64,000 bases of DNA from JAFECT01 sp964432415 (GTDB taxonomy: Bacteria; Pseudomonadota; Alphaproteobacteria; Caulobacterales; Caulobacteraceae). Where the stretch lies: contig CAYSNW010000005.1 in the NCBI GenBank assembly GCA_964432415.1, forward strand, positions 41,457 through 105,456, read 5' to 3'. How positions within the stretch are numbered: the stretch's first letter is position 1; each line of letters opens with the position of its first letter. Under the pieces are notes generated by a model. The model was not told where the DNA came from and made no database searches. It was given only the letters and a program-made list of their open reading frames with translations. A program made the position numbers and the translations under genes. Below, piece after piece: positions 8,839 through 16,613 of this stretch.

Positions 8839-9483
8839 TCAGACGTGTTCGACGACGATGCCGCTGATGCGGTTGGCCACGTCCTCGAAGCGGTCGACCA
8901 CCTTTTCCAGGTGATCGTAGATCTCGGCGCCGACGATGAAGCGCATGGCGTCGTTCTTGCCGATGTCGTGGTAGAGCGCCTTCATGCCTTGGTCGTAGAG
9001 GTCGTCGGAGCGGCCCTCGACCTTGACGATCTTCTCGGTCAGCTCGGCCAGCTTGCCCGAGTTCGAGTGCATCTTGCTCATCAGGGGCACCGCTTCCATG
9101 GTCAGGCGCGCGGCCTCCACGATGGTGTCGCCCATGTCGCGCATGTGCGGCTGGAATTCGCGCACCTCGTACAGGGTCACGGCCTTGGCGGTCTTGTGCA
9201 TCTGGTCGATGGCGTCATCGAGCGAGGTGGCCAGCGACTGGATGTCGGAACGGTCGAAGGGGGTGATGAAGCTCTTGCGCACAGCGGTCATCACCTCGGC
9301 GGTGATCAGGTCGGCGGCGTGCTCGTGGGCGCTGATCTTGCGGCACATCTCCGGCGTCTGGTCGCCGCCTTCCAGCATCTGGCGCAGGCTGGCGGCGCCG
9401 TCGACGAGGGTGGCGGCATGACGCCCGAACAGCTCGAAGAAGCCGTCCTCGCGGGGCATCAGCGCCTGGAACAGTTTGATCAT
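8839..9483 (-). CDS. DUF47 / PhoU-like Pit accessory protein
   Basis: 214 residues from the ATG at 9483. An all-helical PhoU-like protein beginning MIKLFQALMPREDGFFELF, with AHEHAADLITAEVM and TPFDRSDIQSLATSLDDAID, the DUF47 signature containing metal-binding acidic residues and the D-R-x-D-I motif. Such proteins accompany Pit transporters and are thought to regulate them. Start chosen by homology; the frame upstream (to 9624) codes for sequence unlike the family. Confidence 0.9.
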   Translation of the reverse strand: MIKLFQALMPREDGFFELFGRHAATLVDGAASLRQMLEGGDQTPEMCRKISAHEHAADLITAEVMTAVRKSFITPFDRSDIQSLATSLDDAIDQMHKTAKAVTLYEVREFQPHMRDMGDTIVEAARLTMEAVPLMSKMHSNSGKLAELTEKIVKVEGRSDDLYDQGMKALYHDIGKNDAMRFIVGAEIYDHLEKVVDRFEDVANRISGIVVEHV

Positions 9484-9520
9484 GACGCCTCGCAGGCCCC
9501 GGTCAGCAACGCGGCGGTCA

Positions 9521-9539
9521 GCCGCCCAAGCCGGGCGGC
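9521..9539. promoter_or_regulatory. Hairpin upstream of the DUF47-pit operon
   Basis: Perfect 7-nt inverted repeat GCCGCCC/GGGCGGC with a 5-nt loop, 38 nt upstream of the DUF47 start in the leader or promoter region. I could not see a Pho box. The role is unknown. Confidence 0.3.
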
Positions 9540-9713
9540 TTAGGCTGCGCCGGGCTTCAAGTAAATCCGTGTTCGGAGGACCAAGGTTCCCCGAGTCTCG
9601 CCAAAGGTGAAGCGCCTCCCGCAAACCGGGCGCCGCTCGTCGCAGCGGCGCTGGACAAAGGGCCGGATTGTGAAAAAACGGCTCGCCCGTTTCCGCGCCC
9701 GGTGAGGTCCCCC

Positions 9714-11651
9714 GTGAAATCGTTGTTCGCCGCCGTTTCGCTGCTTGCGCTCACCGCCGGCGCAGCCTTGGCCCAGGACGCGCCGCCCCTGCCGCAGCCG
9801 ACGCCGATGCCGGCCTCCATTCCCGCGCCGCGCGACGTCGCCTATCCCGGTGTGATCAAGCTCAGCGTCGACGCCACCGACCTCGACCGCCGCATCTTCA
9901 ATGTCCACGAGACCATTCCGGTGTCCGGAGCGGGGCCGCTGACCCTGCTGTACCCCAAGTGGATCCCGGGCAACCATTCGCCCACCGGTCAGATCGCCAA
10001 CCTGGGCGGCTTGGAGATCTTCGCGGGCGGCAGGCGGCTGGAGTGGGTGCGCGATCCGGTCGATGTCTTCGCCTTCCACGTCGATGTGCCGGCCGGCGTC
10101 AGCGCGCTGGATTTGGACTTCCAGTTCCTGTCGGCGGTCGATCCCAAGGTCGGGCGCATCGTCATGACCCCAGAGATGATGAGCGTGCAGTGGTTCTCGC
10201 TGTCGCTCTACCCGGCCGGCTATTTCACCCGTGGCATCACGATCGAGCCGTCGATCAAGCTGCCGGAACGCTGGGACTTCGCCACCGCCCTGGAGACGGC
10301 GGCGCCCGGCGCACCCGGCCAGGTCAAGACCTTCAAGCCGGTCAGCTACGAGCAGCTGCTCGACTCCCCGATGATCGCCGGGCGCTATTTCAAGCATCTG
10401 GACCTCGATCCCGGCGCTCCGACCCGGGTCACCCTGGACGTCATGGCCGACCGGCCCGAGTTGCTGGAGGTCAAGCCGGAGCAGCTGGCCGCCCATCGCA
10501 ACCTCGTTCAGCAGGCCTACAAGCTCTACGGCTCGCACCACTACGACCACTACGACTTCCTGTTCTCGCTGTCGGAGCGCATGGGCGGGATCGGGGTCGA
10601 GCACCATCAGTCCAGCGAGGACGGCTCGGGCGCGACCTACTTCACCGAATGGGACAAGAACCCGCAGGAACGCGACCTGCTGCCCCATGAGTACACCCAC
10701 TCCTGGAACGGCAAGTTCCGGCGCGGGGCGGACCTGTGGACGCCCAACTACGACGTGCCGATGCGCAACTCCCTGCTCTGGGTCTACGAGGGCCAGACCC
10801 AGTACTGGGGCTACGTCCTGGCTGCGCGCTCCGGGCTGCTGACCAGGTCCCAGGCCATGGACGCCATCGCCGCCACCGCGGCGACCTACGACCACCGCGT
10901 CGGCCGCGCCTGGAAGCCGCTGATAGACACCACCAACGACCCGATCATCGCCATGCGCAAGCCGCTGTCCTGGCGCAGCTGGTCGCGCAGCGAGGACTAC
11001 TATTCGGAAGGCCAGCTGATCTGGCTGGACGCCGACACCCTGATCCGCGAGCTGTCGGGCGGCAAGAAGTCGCTGGACGACTTCGCCCGGGCCTTCTTCG
11101 GGGTGAACAACGGCTCGTTCGTGGTGCGGACCTATGACTTCGACGAGGTGGTCGCGACCTTGAACAAGGTTCAGCCCTACGACTGGGCGACCTTCCTGAA
11201 GACCCGGCTGGAGGGCCACGGCCCCGGCGCGCCACTGGACGGGCTGAAGCGCGGCGGCTACCGCCTGGTCTACACCGACCAGACCACCGAATACGGCCGG
11301 GCCGTCGAGATGGGCCGCAAGTACACCGACCTGACCTATTCGCTGGGCATGATGGTGGGCCGCGACGGGGCCATCAGCGAGGTGCTCTGGGAGGGGCCGG
11401 CCTTCAAGGCGGGACTGACCTCCGGCGGCCAGATCATCGCGGTCAATGGCGTGGCCTACGACAGCGACACCCTCAAGGGCGCGGTCAGGGCCGCGAAGGG
11501 AACGGCTGAGCCGATCGAGCTGATCGTCAAGGTCGCCGACCGCTACAAGGTCGTGCGCATCGATTACCACGACGGCCTGCGCTACCCGCACCTGGAGCGG
11601 GATCCGAGCGTCCCGGCGCGGCTGGACGACATCCTGGCGCCGCGCAAATAG
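9714..11651 (+). CDS. M61 family metallopeptidase with PDZ domain, exported
   Basis: About 645 residues from the GTG at 9714, which has GGTGAGG just upstream; a GTG at 9702 is the alternative. Signal peptide KSLFAAVSLLALTAGAALAQ. An N-terminal M61 beta domain (PKWIPGNHSPTG) precedes the thermolysin-like catalytic domain with the zinc motif HEYTH (His325), the downstream WVYEGQTQYWG glutamate region, and a C-terminal PDZ-like segment (LGMMVGRDGAISEVLWEGPAFKAGL around 545-600). The family hydrolyses peptides with small N-terminal residues (glycyl aminopeptidase). Periplasmic location is inferred. Confidence 0.9.
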   Translation: MKSLFAAVSLLALTAGAALAQDAPPLPQPTPMPASIPAPRDVAYPGVIKLSVDATDLDRRIFNVHETIPVSGAGPLTLLYPKWIPGNHSPTGQIANLGGLEIFAGGRRLEWVRDPVDVFAFHVDVPAGVSALDLDFQFLSAVDPKVGRIVMTPEMMSVQWFSLSLYPAGYFTRGITIEPSIKLPERWDFATALETAAPGAPGQVKTFKPVSYEQLLDSPMIAGRYFKHLDLDPGAPTRVTLDVMADRPELLEVKPEQLAAHRNLVQQAYKLYGSHHYDHYDFLFSLSERMGGIGVEHHQSSEDGSGATYFTEWDKNPQERDLLPHEYTHSWNGKFRRGADLWTPNYDVPMRNSLLWVYEGQTQYWGYVLAARSGLLTRSQAMDAIAATAATYDHRVGRAWKPLIDTTNDPIIAMRKPLSWRSWSRSEDYYSEGQLIWLDADTLIRELSGGKKSLDDFARAFFGVNNGSFVVRTYDFDEVVATLNKVQPYDWATFLKTRLEGHGPGAPLDGLKRGGYRLVYTDQTTEYGRAVEMGRKYTDLTYSLGMMVGRDGAISEVLWEGPAFKAGLTSGGQIIAVNGVAYDSDTLKGAVRAAKGTAEPIELIVKVADRYKVVRIDYHDGLRYPHLERDPSVPARLDDILAPRK

Positions 11652-11655
11652 CCGA

Positions 11656-12417
11656 TCAGTCGGCGCGCCGGGGCTTCAGGCATCCCGCGACGATGAAGGC
11701 GCTGGCCGACAGGGCGGCGGCGACGAAGGCGCCGTTCCACTCGAACGCGTCCTTGGGCGCGGCCAGGATGCGCGGGATGTGCACCAGGAACACCCACGAG
11801 CCGTACATGATCCCCGCCAGGACCGCGGCCAGGCGGCCCAGCACCCGGGTGACGATGCCCAGGCCCGCCGCGATGTGCGCGCAGCCCGCGAAGATGGCCC
11901 AGAACGGCCGGTAGGGGATCCAGGCCGGCATGAAGCCGGCCACGAAACCGGGATACATAAAATGGGAGACGCCGAAGGCCGGCAGGGAGAGGCCGAAGCA
12001 GAGCGGCCCGCCGTTGCGCCCCAGATCGGCCAGCCGGTCCCACGGCTTGCGGGGCTCCGACGCCGGCAGGCTGGCGGCCAGCGCCCAGGCGCCGCCGAAC
12101 AGGGCGAAGGTCTCGAACAGGGCGTTGAAGGCCAGGGGCTTGGCGATGACGATCGGCAGGTGCACGCCCAGGACCCAGACCAGCAGCACCGCCGCCAGGA
12201 GCAGGGCGCCGAGGCGCGCGAAACGTCGGGTGAGCAGCCCCGCGCAGGCGATCAGCAGGATGGCGCCGGTCACCCAGGGGCCGAGGTGGTGCCCCGGCCA
12301 GGCCTTGGGGATCGGCTCCAGGCGCATGACGTAGAGGTCCAGCACCAGGCTCTGCACGCCCATGGCGGCGAAGGCGGCGGCGAACTGCAGGCGCGCGAAC
12401 AGGCTGGAACGGCTCAT
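11656..12417 (-). CDS. DoxX-like integral membrane protein
   Basis: 253 residues from the ATG at 12417. Around seven hydrophobic helices can be seen. The second half (GGPLCFGLSLPAFGVSHFMY onward, then AGCAHIAAGLGIVTRVLGRLAA) resembles DoxX/YphA-like four-helix membrane proteins, with the conserved FG-x-S-H and small-residue helix. No catalytic motif is visible. Convergent with the M61 gene (4 nt apart) and divergent from the toxin-antitoxin operon. Confidence 0.6.
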   Translation of the reverse strand: MSRSSLFARLQFAAAFAAMGVQSLVLDLYVMRLEPIPKAWPGHHLGPWVTGAILLIACAGLLTRRFARLGALLLAAVLLVWVLGVHLPIVIAKPLAFNALFETFALFGGAWALAASLPASEPRKPWDRLADLGRNGGPLCFGLSLPAFGVSHFMYPGFVAGFMPAWIPYRPFWAIFAGCAHIAAGLGIVTRVLGRLAAVLAGIMYGSWVFLVHIPRILAAPKDAFEWNGAFVAAALSASAFIVAGCLKPRRAD

Positions 12418-12503
12418 CGTTAGGCCCCGTGGATGTTGGTCCCAAGTCGGGGATGGACCGGGGCCAAGCCCGCTCAAAGGTCGGCGCGACCAGGGCCGCC
12501 GTC

Positions 12504-12544
12504 TTGACGTCCGGGCGGACGGATATACATTTCAATGTATATCC
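12504..12544 (+). promoter_or_regulatory. Promoter and palindromic operator of the toxin-antitoxin operon
   Basis: TTGACG at 12504-12509 could serve as -35 and TACATT at 12526-12531 as -10 (16-nt spacing). The -10 lies inside a perfect inverted repeat with 11-nt arms, GGATATACATT and AATGTATATCC, separated by TC (12521-12544). The dyad is AT-rich in a GC-rich context and stops 12 nt before the antitoxin ATG. This is the expected arrangement for autorepression by the AbrB-type antitoxin. Confidence 0.75.
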
Positions 12545-12556
12545 ATGGAGGCGCAA

Positions 12557-12799
12557 ATGCAGGTCGGCAAATGGGGCAACAGCCTGGCGATCCGTCTGCC
12601 GGCGGCCCTGGCCGAGAAGCTGGGCCTGAAGGAAGGCGACGAGGTCGAGCTTCGCCCCGCCGCGGACGGAGCGCTGGAGGTCGCGCGCGACACCGAATAC
12701 GAGGCCCGACGCCAGGAGGCCCTGAAGCAGATCGAGGCGCTTCGCTACGCCTTCCCGGACGACTACCGGTTCAACCGGGACGAGGCCAATGAGCGCTGA
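12557..12799 (+). CDS. AbrB/MazE-type antitoxin (SpoVT-AbrB fold)
   Basis: 80 residues. The N-terminal swapped-hairpin DNA-binding domain is clear: MQVGKWGNSLAIRLPAALAE, then LGLKEGDEVELRP. The C-terminal half is charged and helical, the usual toxin-binding tail. The ATG at 12557 is chosen because GGAGG lies 5 nt upstream; an in-frame ATG at 12545 overlaps that ribosome site. Its 3' end overlaps the PIN toxin gene by 11 nt, indicating translational coupling. It probably binds the palindrome at 12521-12544. Confidence 0.9.
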   Translation: MQVGKWGNSLAIRLPAALAEKLGLKEGDEVELRPAADGALEVARDTEYEARRQEALKQIEALRYAFPDDYRFNRDEANER

Positions 12800-13214
12800 G
12801 GCGTTCCTGGACACCAACGTCGTCCTTTACGCCTTCGCTGCGGACGATCAGCGCCAGCTGCGCGCCGAAGCGCTGCTGGCGGGCGGTTGTGTGATCAGCG
12901 TCCAGGTCTTGAACGAGTTTGCCGCGGTCTCGCGCCGGAAGCACGGACGGTCGTGGCCGGAGATCTTGAACGCCCGAGAGGCGATCCGGACCTTGAGCCG
13001 TCGGGTCGTCGATCTGAGTGTCGAGGTCCACGATCGGGGCGCGGCGTTGGCGGAGCGCCACAGGCTCGGAATCTACGACGGCTGCATCCTTGCCGCCGCG
13101 CTCGAGGCCGGCTGTCGGGTGATCTATTCCGAAGACATGCACGACGGCCTGCTGGTCGAAGGGCGGCTTCGGGTGGTGAACCCATTCCGGGCCACCGGTC
13201 TCAATGAGGCTTGA
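12789..13214 (+). CDS. PIN-domain ribonuclease toxin (VapC family)
   Basis: 141 residues. The PIN acidic site is intact: D8 in FLDTN, E43 in LNEF, D97 in GIYDGC and E115/D116 in YSEDMH. The family cleaves specific RNAs (often tRNA or rRNA loops) with Mg. It is paired with the overlapping AbrB-type antitoxin, so the module is VapBC-like with a MazE/AbrB-fold antitoxin. No truncation is seen. It converges on the acyl-CoA synthetase gene 6 nt away. Confidence 0.92.
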   Translation: MSAEAFLDTNVVLYAFAADDQRQLRAEALLAGGCVISVQVLNEFAAVSRRKHGRSWPEILNAREAIRTLSRRVVDLSVEVHDRGAALAERHRLGIYDGCILAAALEAGCRVIYSEDMHDGLLVEGRLRVVNPFRATGLNEA

Positions 13215-13220
13215 ATTCGT

Positions 13221-14762
13221 TCAGGGCCAGTAGGCCTTTCTGAGCTCGCGCTTGAGCAGCTTGCCCGTCGGGTTGCGGGGCAGGGCGTCGCGGAACTCCA
13301 CGGCCCCAATACGTTGTTGGCGACCCAACCGTTGGTTGGCCCAGGTCTTCAGCTCATCCGGATCGGCCGCGCCGTTGCGGGGCACCACCAGGGCCAGCGG
13401 GGTCTCGCCCCAGGTCTCGCTGGGGATGCCGATCACGGCGCACTCCGACACCGCTTCGTGCTCCAGCAGCACGGCCTCGAGGTCGGCGGGATAGACGTTC
13501 TGGCCGCCCGACAGGATCAGGTCCTTCTTGCGGTCGACGATGGTCAGGTAGCCGTCCTCGTCCAGCCGCCCGATGTCGCCCGAGCGCAGCCAGCGCACGC
13601 CATCCGGCGCGGTCCAGGAGGCCTCCTCGGTCGCCTCGGGCCGGTTCCAGTAGCCGGCCATGGCGAAACGGCTCAGTCCCACGACTTCGCCGGACTGCCC
13701 GTTCGGCACGGGCCGGTCGTCGCCCCCCAGGATCAGGATGTCGGAGCCGGGCACGGGCTTGCCCACGCTCTCCAGCCGCCCGGGCGCTTCCTCGGGCGCC
13801 AGGGTGGTGATCACGCCTTCGGTGGAGCCGTAGAGTTCGATCACCCCGCAGGCGAAGCGCTCGAACAGCTGGCGCTTGATCGGAACCGGCAGGGGTGAGC
13901 CGCAGCACATCATGGCCTGCAACGACGAGGTGTCGGCGTCGTCCGAGCCGGGATGCTCCAGGATGCGCTGGAACTGGATCGGCACCATGGACAGGTGGGT
14001 GATCCGCTCGTGCGCGACGGTGGCGAGGAAATCGGCCGGGGTGAACTGGCGGCGCACGACGAGCGTGCCGCCGGCAAGCAGGGTCGCCAGCATCCCGACC
14101 CAGCTGATGTTGGAATAGAGGCCGGTGACGATCAGGGTGCGCGCGCCGGAGTGATAGCGCAGCGCCAGGCCCAGGTCGTAGGCCCAGTCCCGCCGCCCGC
14201 CGTGGGTGTGGACGATGCCCTTGGGCAGGCCGGTGGTGCCGGAGGAATAGATGATGTTGCAGAGGTCGTCGTCGACCAGCGCGACCGGTTCGCCCGGCCG
14301 TTGGGCCTCGATCCAGGGCTCATAGGCGGACCAGCCGTCCATGGTCACGGTCGCTTCACCGTCCAGGGCCGCCAGCAGCTGCGCCTCGAGCCTCACGCCC
14401 GGAACGCGGCCCAGGCGGGGAGCCTGGTCGGGCGTGGCGAACACCGCTTCGACGCCGGCGTCGGCCAGCATGGCCTGCAGGCTCTGGTCGGTGACCGAGG
14501 GATTGAGCGGGACGACGCCCACGCCCGCCTTCATGGCGCCCACCATGATCTCGAGCATGGCGCGGCCGTTGGACATGACCACGCCGGCGCGGGCGTCCTT
14601 GGCCAGTCCCAGCCCGTGAAGGCCTGCTGCGACCTTTTCGGTGCGTGCGTCCAACTCGGCCCAGGAGGTTACGCCCGTGTCGGTTACCACCGCCGGCCAG
14701 GCTGCGCGCCAGCGGCCGTGCAGTCGGATGATGTCGGGCAGCAGCGGGCCGACGGCGGCCAT
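13221..14762 (-). CDS. AMP-dependent acyl-CoA synthetase/ligase
   Basis: 513 residues from the ATG at 14762, which has GGGGAGGGA five nt upstream; an upstream in-frame ATG lacks it. ANL superfamily: P-loop-like YSSGTTGLPKGIVHTHGG, the A5 motif ELYGSTEG, WLRSGDIGRLDEDGYLTIVD hinge region, KKDLILSGGQNVYP, and the catalytic lysine near the end in NPTGKLLKREL. It activates a carboxylic acid (probably medium or long chain) to acyl-CoA via acyl-AMP. Substrate not deducible. A 20-bp imperfect dyad lies upstream. Confidence 0.88.
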   Translation of the reverse strand: MAAVGPLLPDIIRLHGRWRAAWPAVVTDTGVTSWAELDARTEKVAAGLHGLGLAKDARAGVVMSNGRAMLEIMVGAMKAGVGVVPLNPSVTDQSLQAMLADAGVEAVFATPDQAPRLGRVPGVRLEAQLLAALDGEATVTMDGWSAYEPWIEAQRPGEPVALVDDDLCNIIYSSGTTGLPKGIVHTHGGRRDWAYDLGLALRYHSGARTLIVTGLYSNISWVGMLATLLAGGTLVVRRQFTPADFLATVAHERITHLSMVPIQFQRILEHPGSDDADTSSLQAMMCCGSPLPVPIKRQLFERFACGVIELYGSTEGVITTLAPEEAPGRLESVGKPVPGSDILILGGDDRPVPNGQSGEVVGLSRFAMAGYWNRPEATEEASWTAPDGVRWLRSGDIGRLDEDGYLTIVDRKKDLILSGGQNVYPADLEAVLLEHEAVSECAVIGIPSETWGETPLALVVPRNGAADPDELKTWANQRLGRQQRIGAVEFRDALPRNPTGKLLKRELRKAYWP

Positions 14763-14782
14763 GATGTCCCTCCCCAGGGCAT

Positions 14783-14802
14783 TATTCATTGACCAGTGAA
14801 TA
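14783..14802. promoter_or_regulatory. Imperfect dyad, candidate TetR-type operator
   Basis: TATTCATTGA and CCAGTGAATA form a 20-bp dyad with 8 of 10 positions symmetric (TATTCAnTG). It lies 20-40 nt upstream of the acyl-CoA synthetase start. Such TGAAT-type dyads are typical sites for TetR-family fatty-acid regulators. The assignment is inference. Confidence 0.45.
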
Positions 14803-14840
14803 CCGCTGGCGCGCGCTCCGCAAGTCCGATCTGCGGGGGC

Positions 14841-15677
14841 CTAGCGGCGAGGGGCCAGCCAGACGCTGTCGGCCGGGATCTTGAGGACGGCGGACTTCAG
14901 GCCGGTCGGGCACCAGGGGCCCATCTGGGTGCGCCGCTCGCGGAACAGGCCTTCCCGTTCGTCGTGGGCGGACTCCACCGCGCGCCAGCCGGCCGAGGTC
15001 AGGCTGTCGGACATGTCGTAGATGCGCCGCTCGATGCCCGCCTCGCACGAGTCCAGCAGGTGCAGTTCGGTCTCGATGTCATAGACCCGGCCGTCGCCGT
15101 CGACGCAGGCGGTGCGGTCGGGACGCGATGCCGCGGCGTGGGATCCGGGCGCCAGATAGTGGGATGCCTGGCGGCTCAGGCAATCCTGGTGCCGGTCGGC
15201 GGCGTCCAGCGCAAGCCGCAGATAGTGGTGCAGGTCGGCGAATTCGGCGGGCTGGAAATGATGGGCGTCGCCGCCGTCCACCAGCCGGATCAGGTCGTAG
15301 GTCGCGGCCTGGTATTCCGACACCGCCCGGTCATAGGCGCCCAGGCGGTCGAGGACCCGCGCGGATGTGTCGCCGGCCAGCATGGCGCGGCTGACCAGCT
15401 GCGCCGCCGCCTTCTGGTCGTTGGCTGCGCGAGCGAAGCGGGTCTCCGCGGTAAGGGCCATGGCGGCGAAGGCGTGGGCCTTGTCGTTGAGCTCCGTGGA
15501 GCGCGCCGAAGTCACGTCGATCAGCTTCAGGATCAGGCCGCCGACCACGATGACGAAGATGGCGCTGAGCACCCCCACCACCGCCTCCAGGATATTTCTG
15601 GAATGCTTGACGTGATCGAGGAGTTCGCGCGTTTCGGCGCTGCCCTCGGGCAATACCGAATGGTGCTCGTCGCCCAT
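14841..15677 (-). CDS. Uncharacterized membrane-anchored protein
   Basis: 278 residues. A single transmembrane helix near the N terminus (about 29-52, ILEAVVGVLSAIFVIVVGGL) follows a short cytoplasmic tail. The rest looks helical and soluble, with alanine-rich helices in 65-120 and several cysteines (DCLSRQ, TACVDGD, LLDSCEAG, MGPWCPTG) that could form disulphides outside the membrane. No family is recognised. It is followed at the 5' side by a methyltransferase gene on the same strand. Confidence 0.65.
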   Translation of the reverse strand: MGDEHHSVLPEGSAETRELLDHVKHSRNILEAVVGVLSAIFVIVVGGLILKLIDVTSARSTELNDKAHAFAAMALTAETRFARAANDQKAAAQLVSRAMLAGDTSARVLDRLGAYDRAVSEYQAATYDLIRLVDGGDAHHFQPAEFADLHHYLRLALDAADRHQDCLSRQASHYLAPGSHAAASRPDRTACVDGDGRVYDIETELHLLDSCEAGIERRIYDMSDSLTSAGWRAVESAHDEREGLFRERRTQMGPWCPTGLKSAVLKIPADSVWLAPRR

Positions 15678-15720
15678 GATGCCTGGCCCCCCGGCGCTCC
15701 TGACGCCAGGGGTACTAGCA

Positions 15721-15737
15721 TGACTCCGCCGGAGTCA
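15721..15737. terminator. Perfect palindrome at the PCMT-like gene stop
   Basis: TGACTCCG-C-CGGAGTCA, 17 nt, overlaps the stop codon of the methyltransferase gene on the minus strand. It could be a small terminator or transcript-end stabiliser. There is no U run. Confidence 0.35.
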
Positions 15738-16613
15738 GGTCTTCGGCGCCTGAACCTTCTGCATGGCCCCGGTCATGGGGATGAAGAAGACCCCCACGTC
15801 GCGCCGCGAGTGGACCTTGCCGGCCGCGTCCTTGGTGTAGATGTAGAGCACCTGGCCGCGCTTGAACGGCTGGCCGATCGGGATGATCAGGCGACCGCCG
15901 GGCTTGAGCTGTTTGAACAGGGCCGGCGGCACGTACTGGGCCACGCAGGTGACCATGATGATGTCGAAGCCGCCCGCGACCTCGGGCCAGCCGTAGTAGC
16001 CGTCGCCGATGCGGGTGGTGATGTTGGAATAGCCCAGCGGCGCGAAGATCCTGCCCACGCCCTTGCCCAGCGGTTCGATGATCTCGATCGAATAGGCGTG
16101 CTTGACGATGCGGCTGAGCAGCGAGCTCTGGAAGCCCGACCCGGTGCCGACTTCCAGCGTCACATCATTGGGCCCGGGTTTGGCGGCCTGGGTCATGTAG
16201 GCCTGGCCCAGATAGTCCGACAGGGCCGAGCCGTAGCCCAGCGCCCAGGGCTTGGGCCCTTCCTCGTAGGCGACGGAGGCCATCGAGGCGTGCTGGGCGT
16301 AGTTGTAGTGGTAGTACTCCCGCGGGATCTGCTCGAAGGCCGACAGCACCCGCGGATCGGCGGCGCCGAAGCGGCTGGTCAGATAGGCGCGGATCCGGTT
16401 CATCGCGGCGGGCTTCCTCGCCTGCACGGCGTTGAAGGCGGCTTCGGAGATCTTGGTCGGGCGTCCCGAGGCGGCCATGGCGGCCTCGAAGGCCTGCCGG
16501 TTCCACACCTTCGGCGTAGCCGCGATGGCCGGGGCGACGGCGCCCAGGCTGGCGAGCGCCGCGGCGCCCGTGATCAGGCTGCGGCGGTCTCGGTTTTCGA
16601 GGTCTCGGTCCAT
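15735..16613 (-). CDS. Exported protein-L-isoaspartate O-methyltransferase-like protein
   Basis: 292 residues. The N terminus has a Tat-like leader (NRDRRSLITGAAALASLGAV, ending APAIAA). The body is a PCMT-type class I methyltransferase: LEVGTGSGFQSSLLSRI is SAM motif I, YSIEIIEPL the acidic ribose-binding strand, and FDIIMVTCVAQYVPPALFKQLKPGGRLIIPIG the post-motif region. An extra 60-80 residue region precedes the catalytic domain. Export of a SAM-dependent enzyme is odd because SAM is cytoplasmic. The 5' end overlaps the upstream spermidine-synthase-like gene by 40 nt. A cytosolic enzyme, pcm, is present separately at 60.5 kb. Confidence 0.8.
   Translation of the reverse strand: MDRDLENRDRRSLITGAAALASLGAVAPAIAATPKVWNRQAFEAAMAASGRPTKISEAAFNAVQARKPAAMNRIRAYLTSRFGAADPRVLSAFEQIPREYYHYNYAQHASMASVAYEEGPKPWALGYGSALSDYLGQAYMTQAAKPGPNDVTLEVGTGSGFQSSLLSRIVKHAYSIEIIEPLGKGVGRIFAPLGYSNITTRIGDGYYGWPEVAGGFDIIMVTCVAQYVPPALFKQLKPGGRLIIPIGQPFKRGQVLYIYTKDAAGKVHSRRDVGVFFIPMTGAMQKVQAPKT

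Noticed and set aside
9540..11591. 683-codon minus-strand frame opposite the M61 peptidase
   Set aside because: No motifs; typical antisense composition against a convincing metallopeptidase.
12789..13214. Toxin possibly inactive
   Set aside because: All four PIN acidic positions are present, so there is no sign of inactivation.
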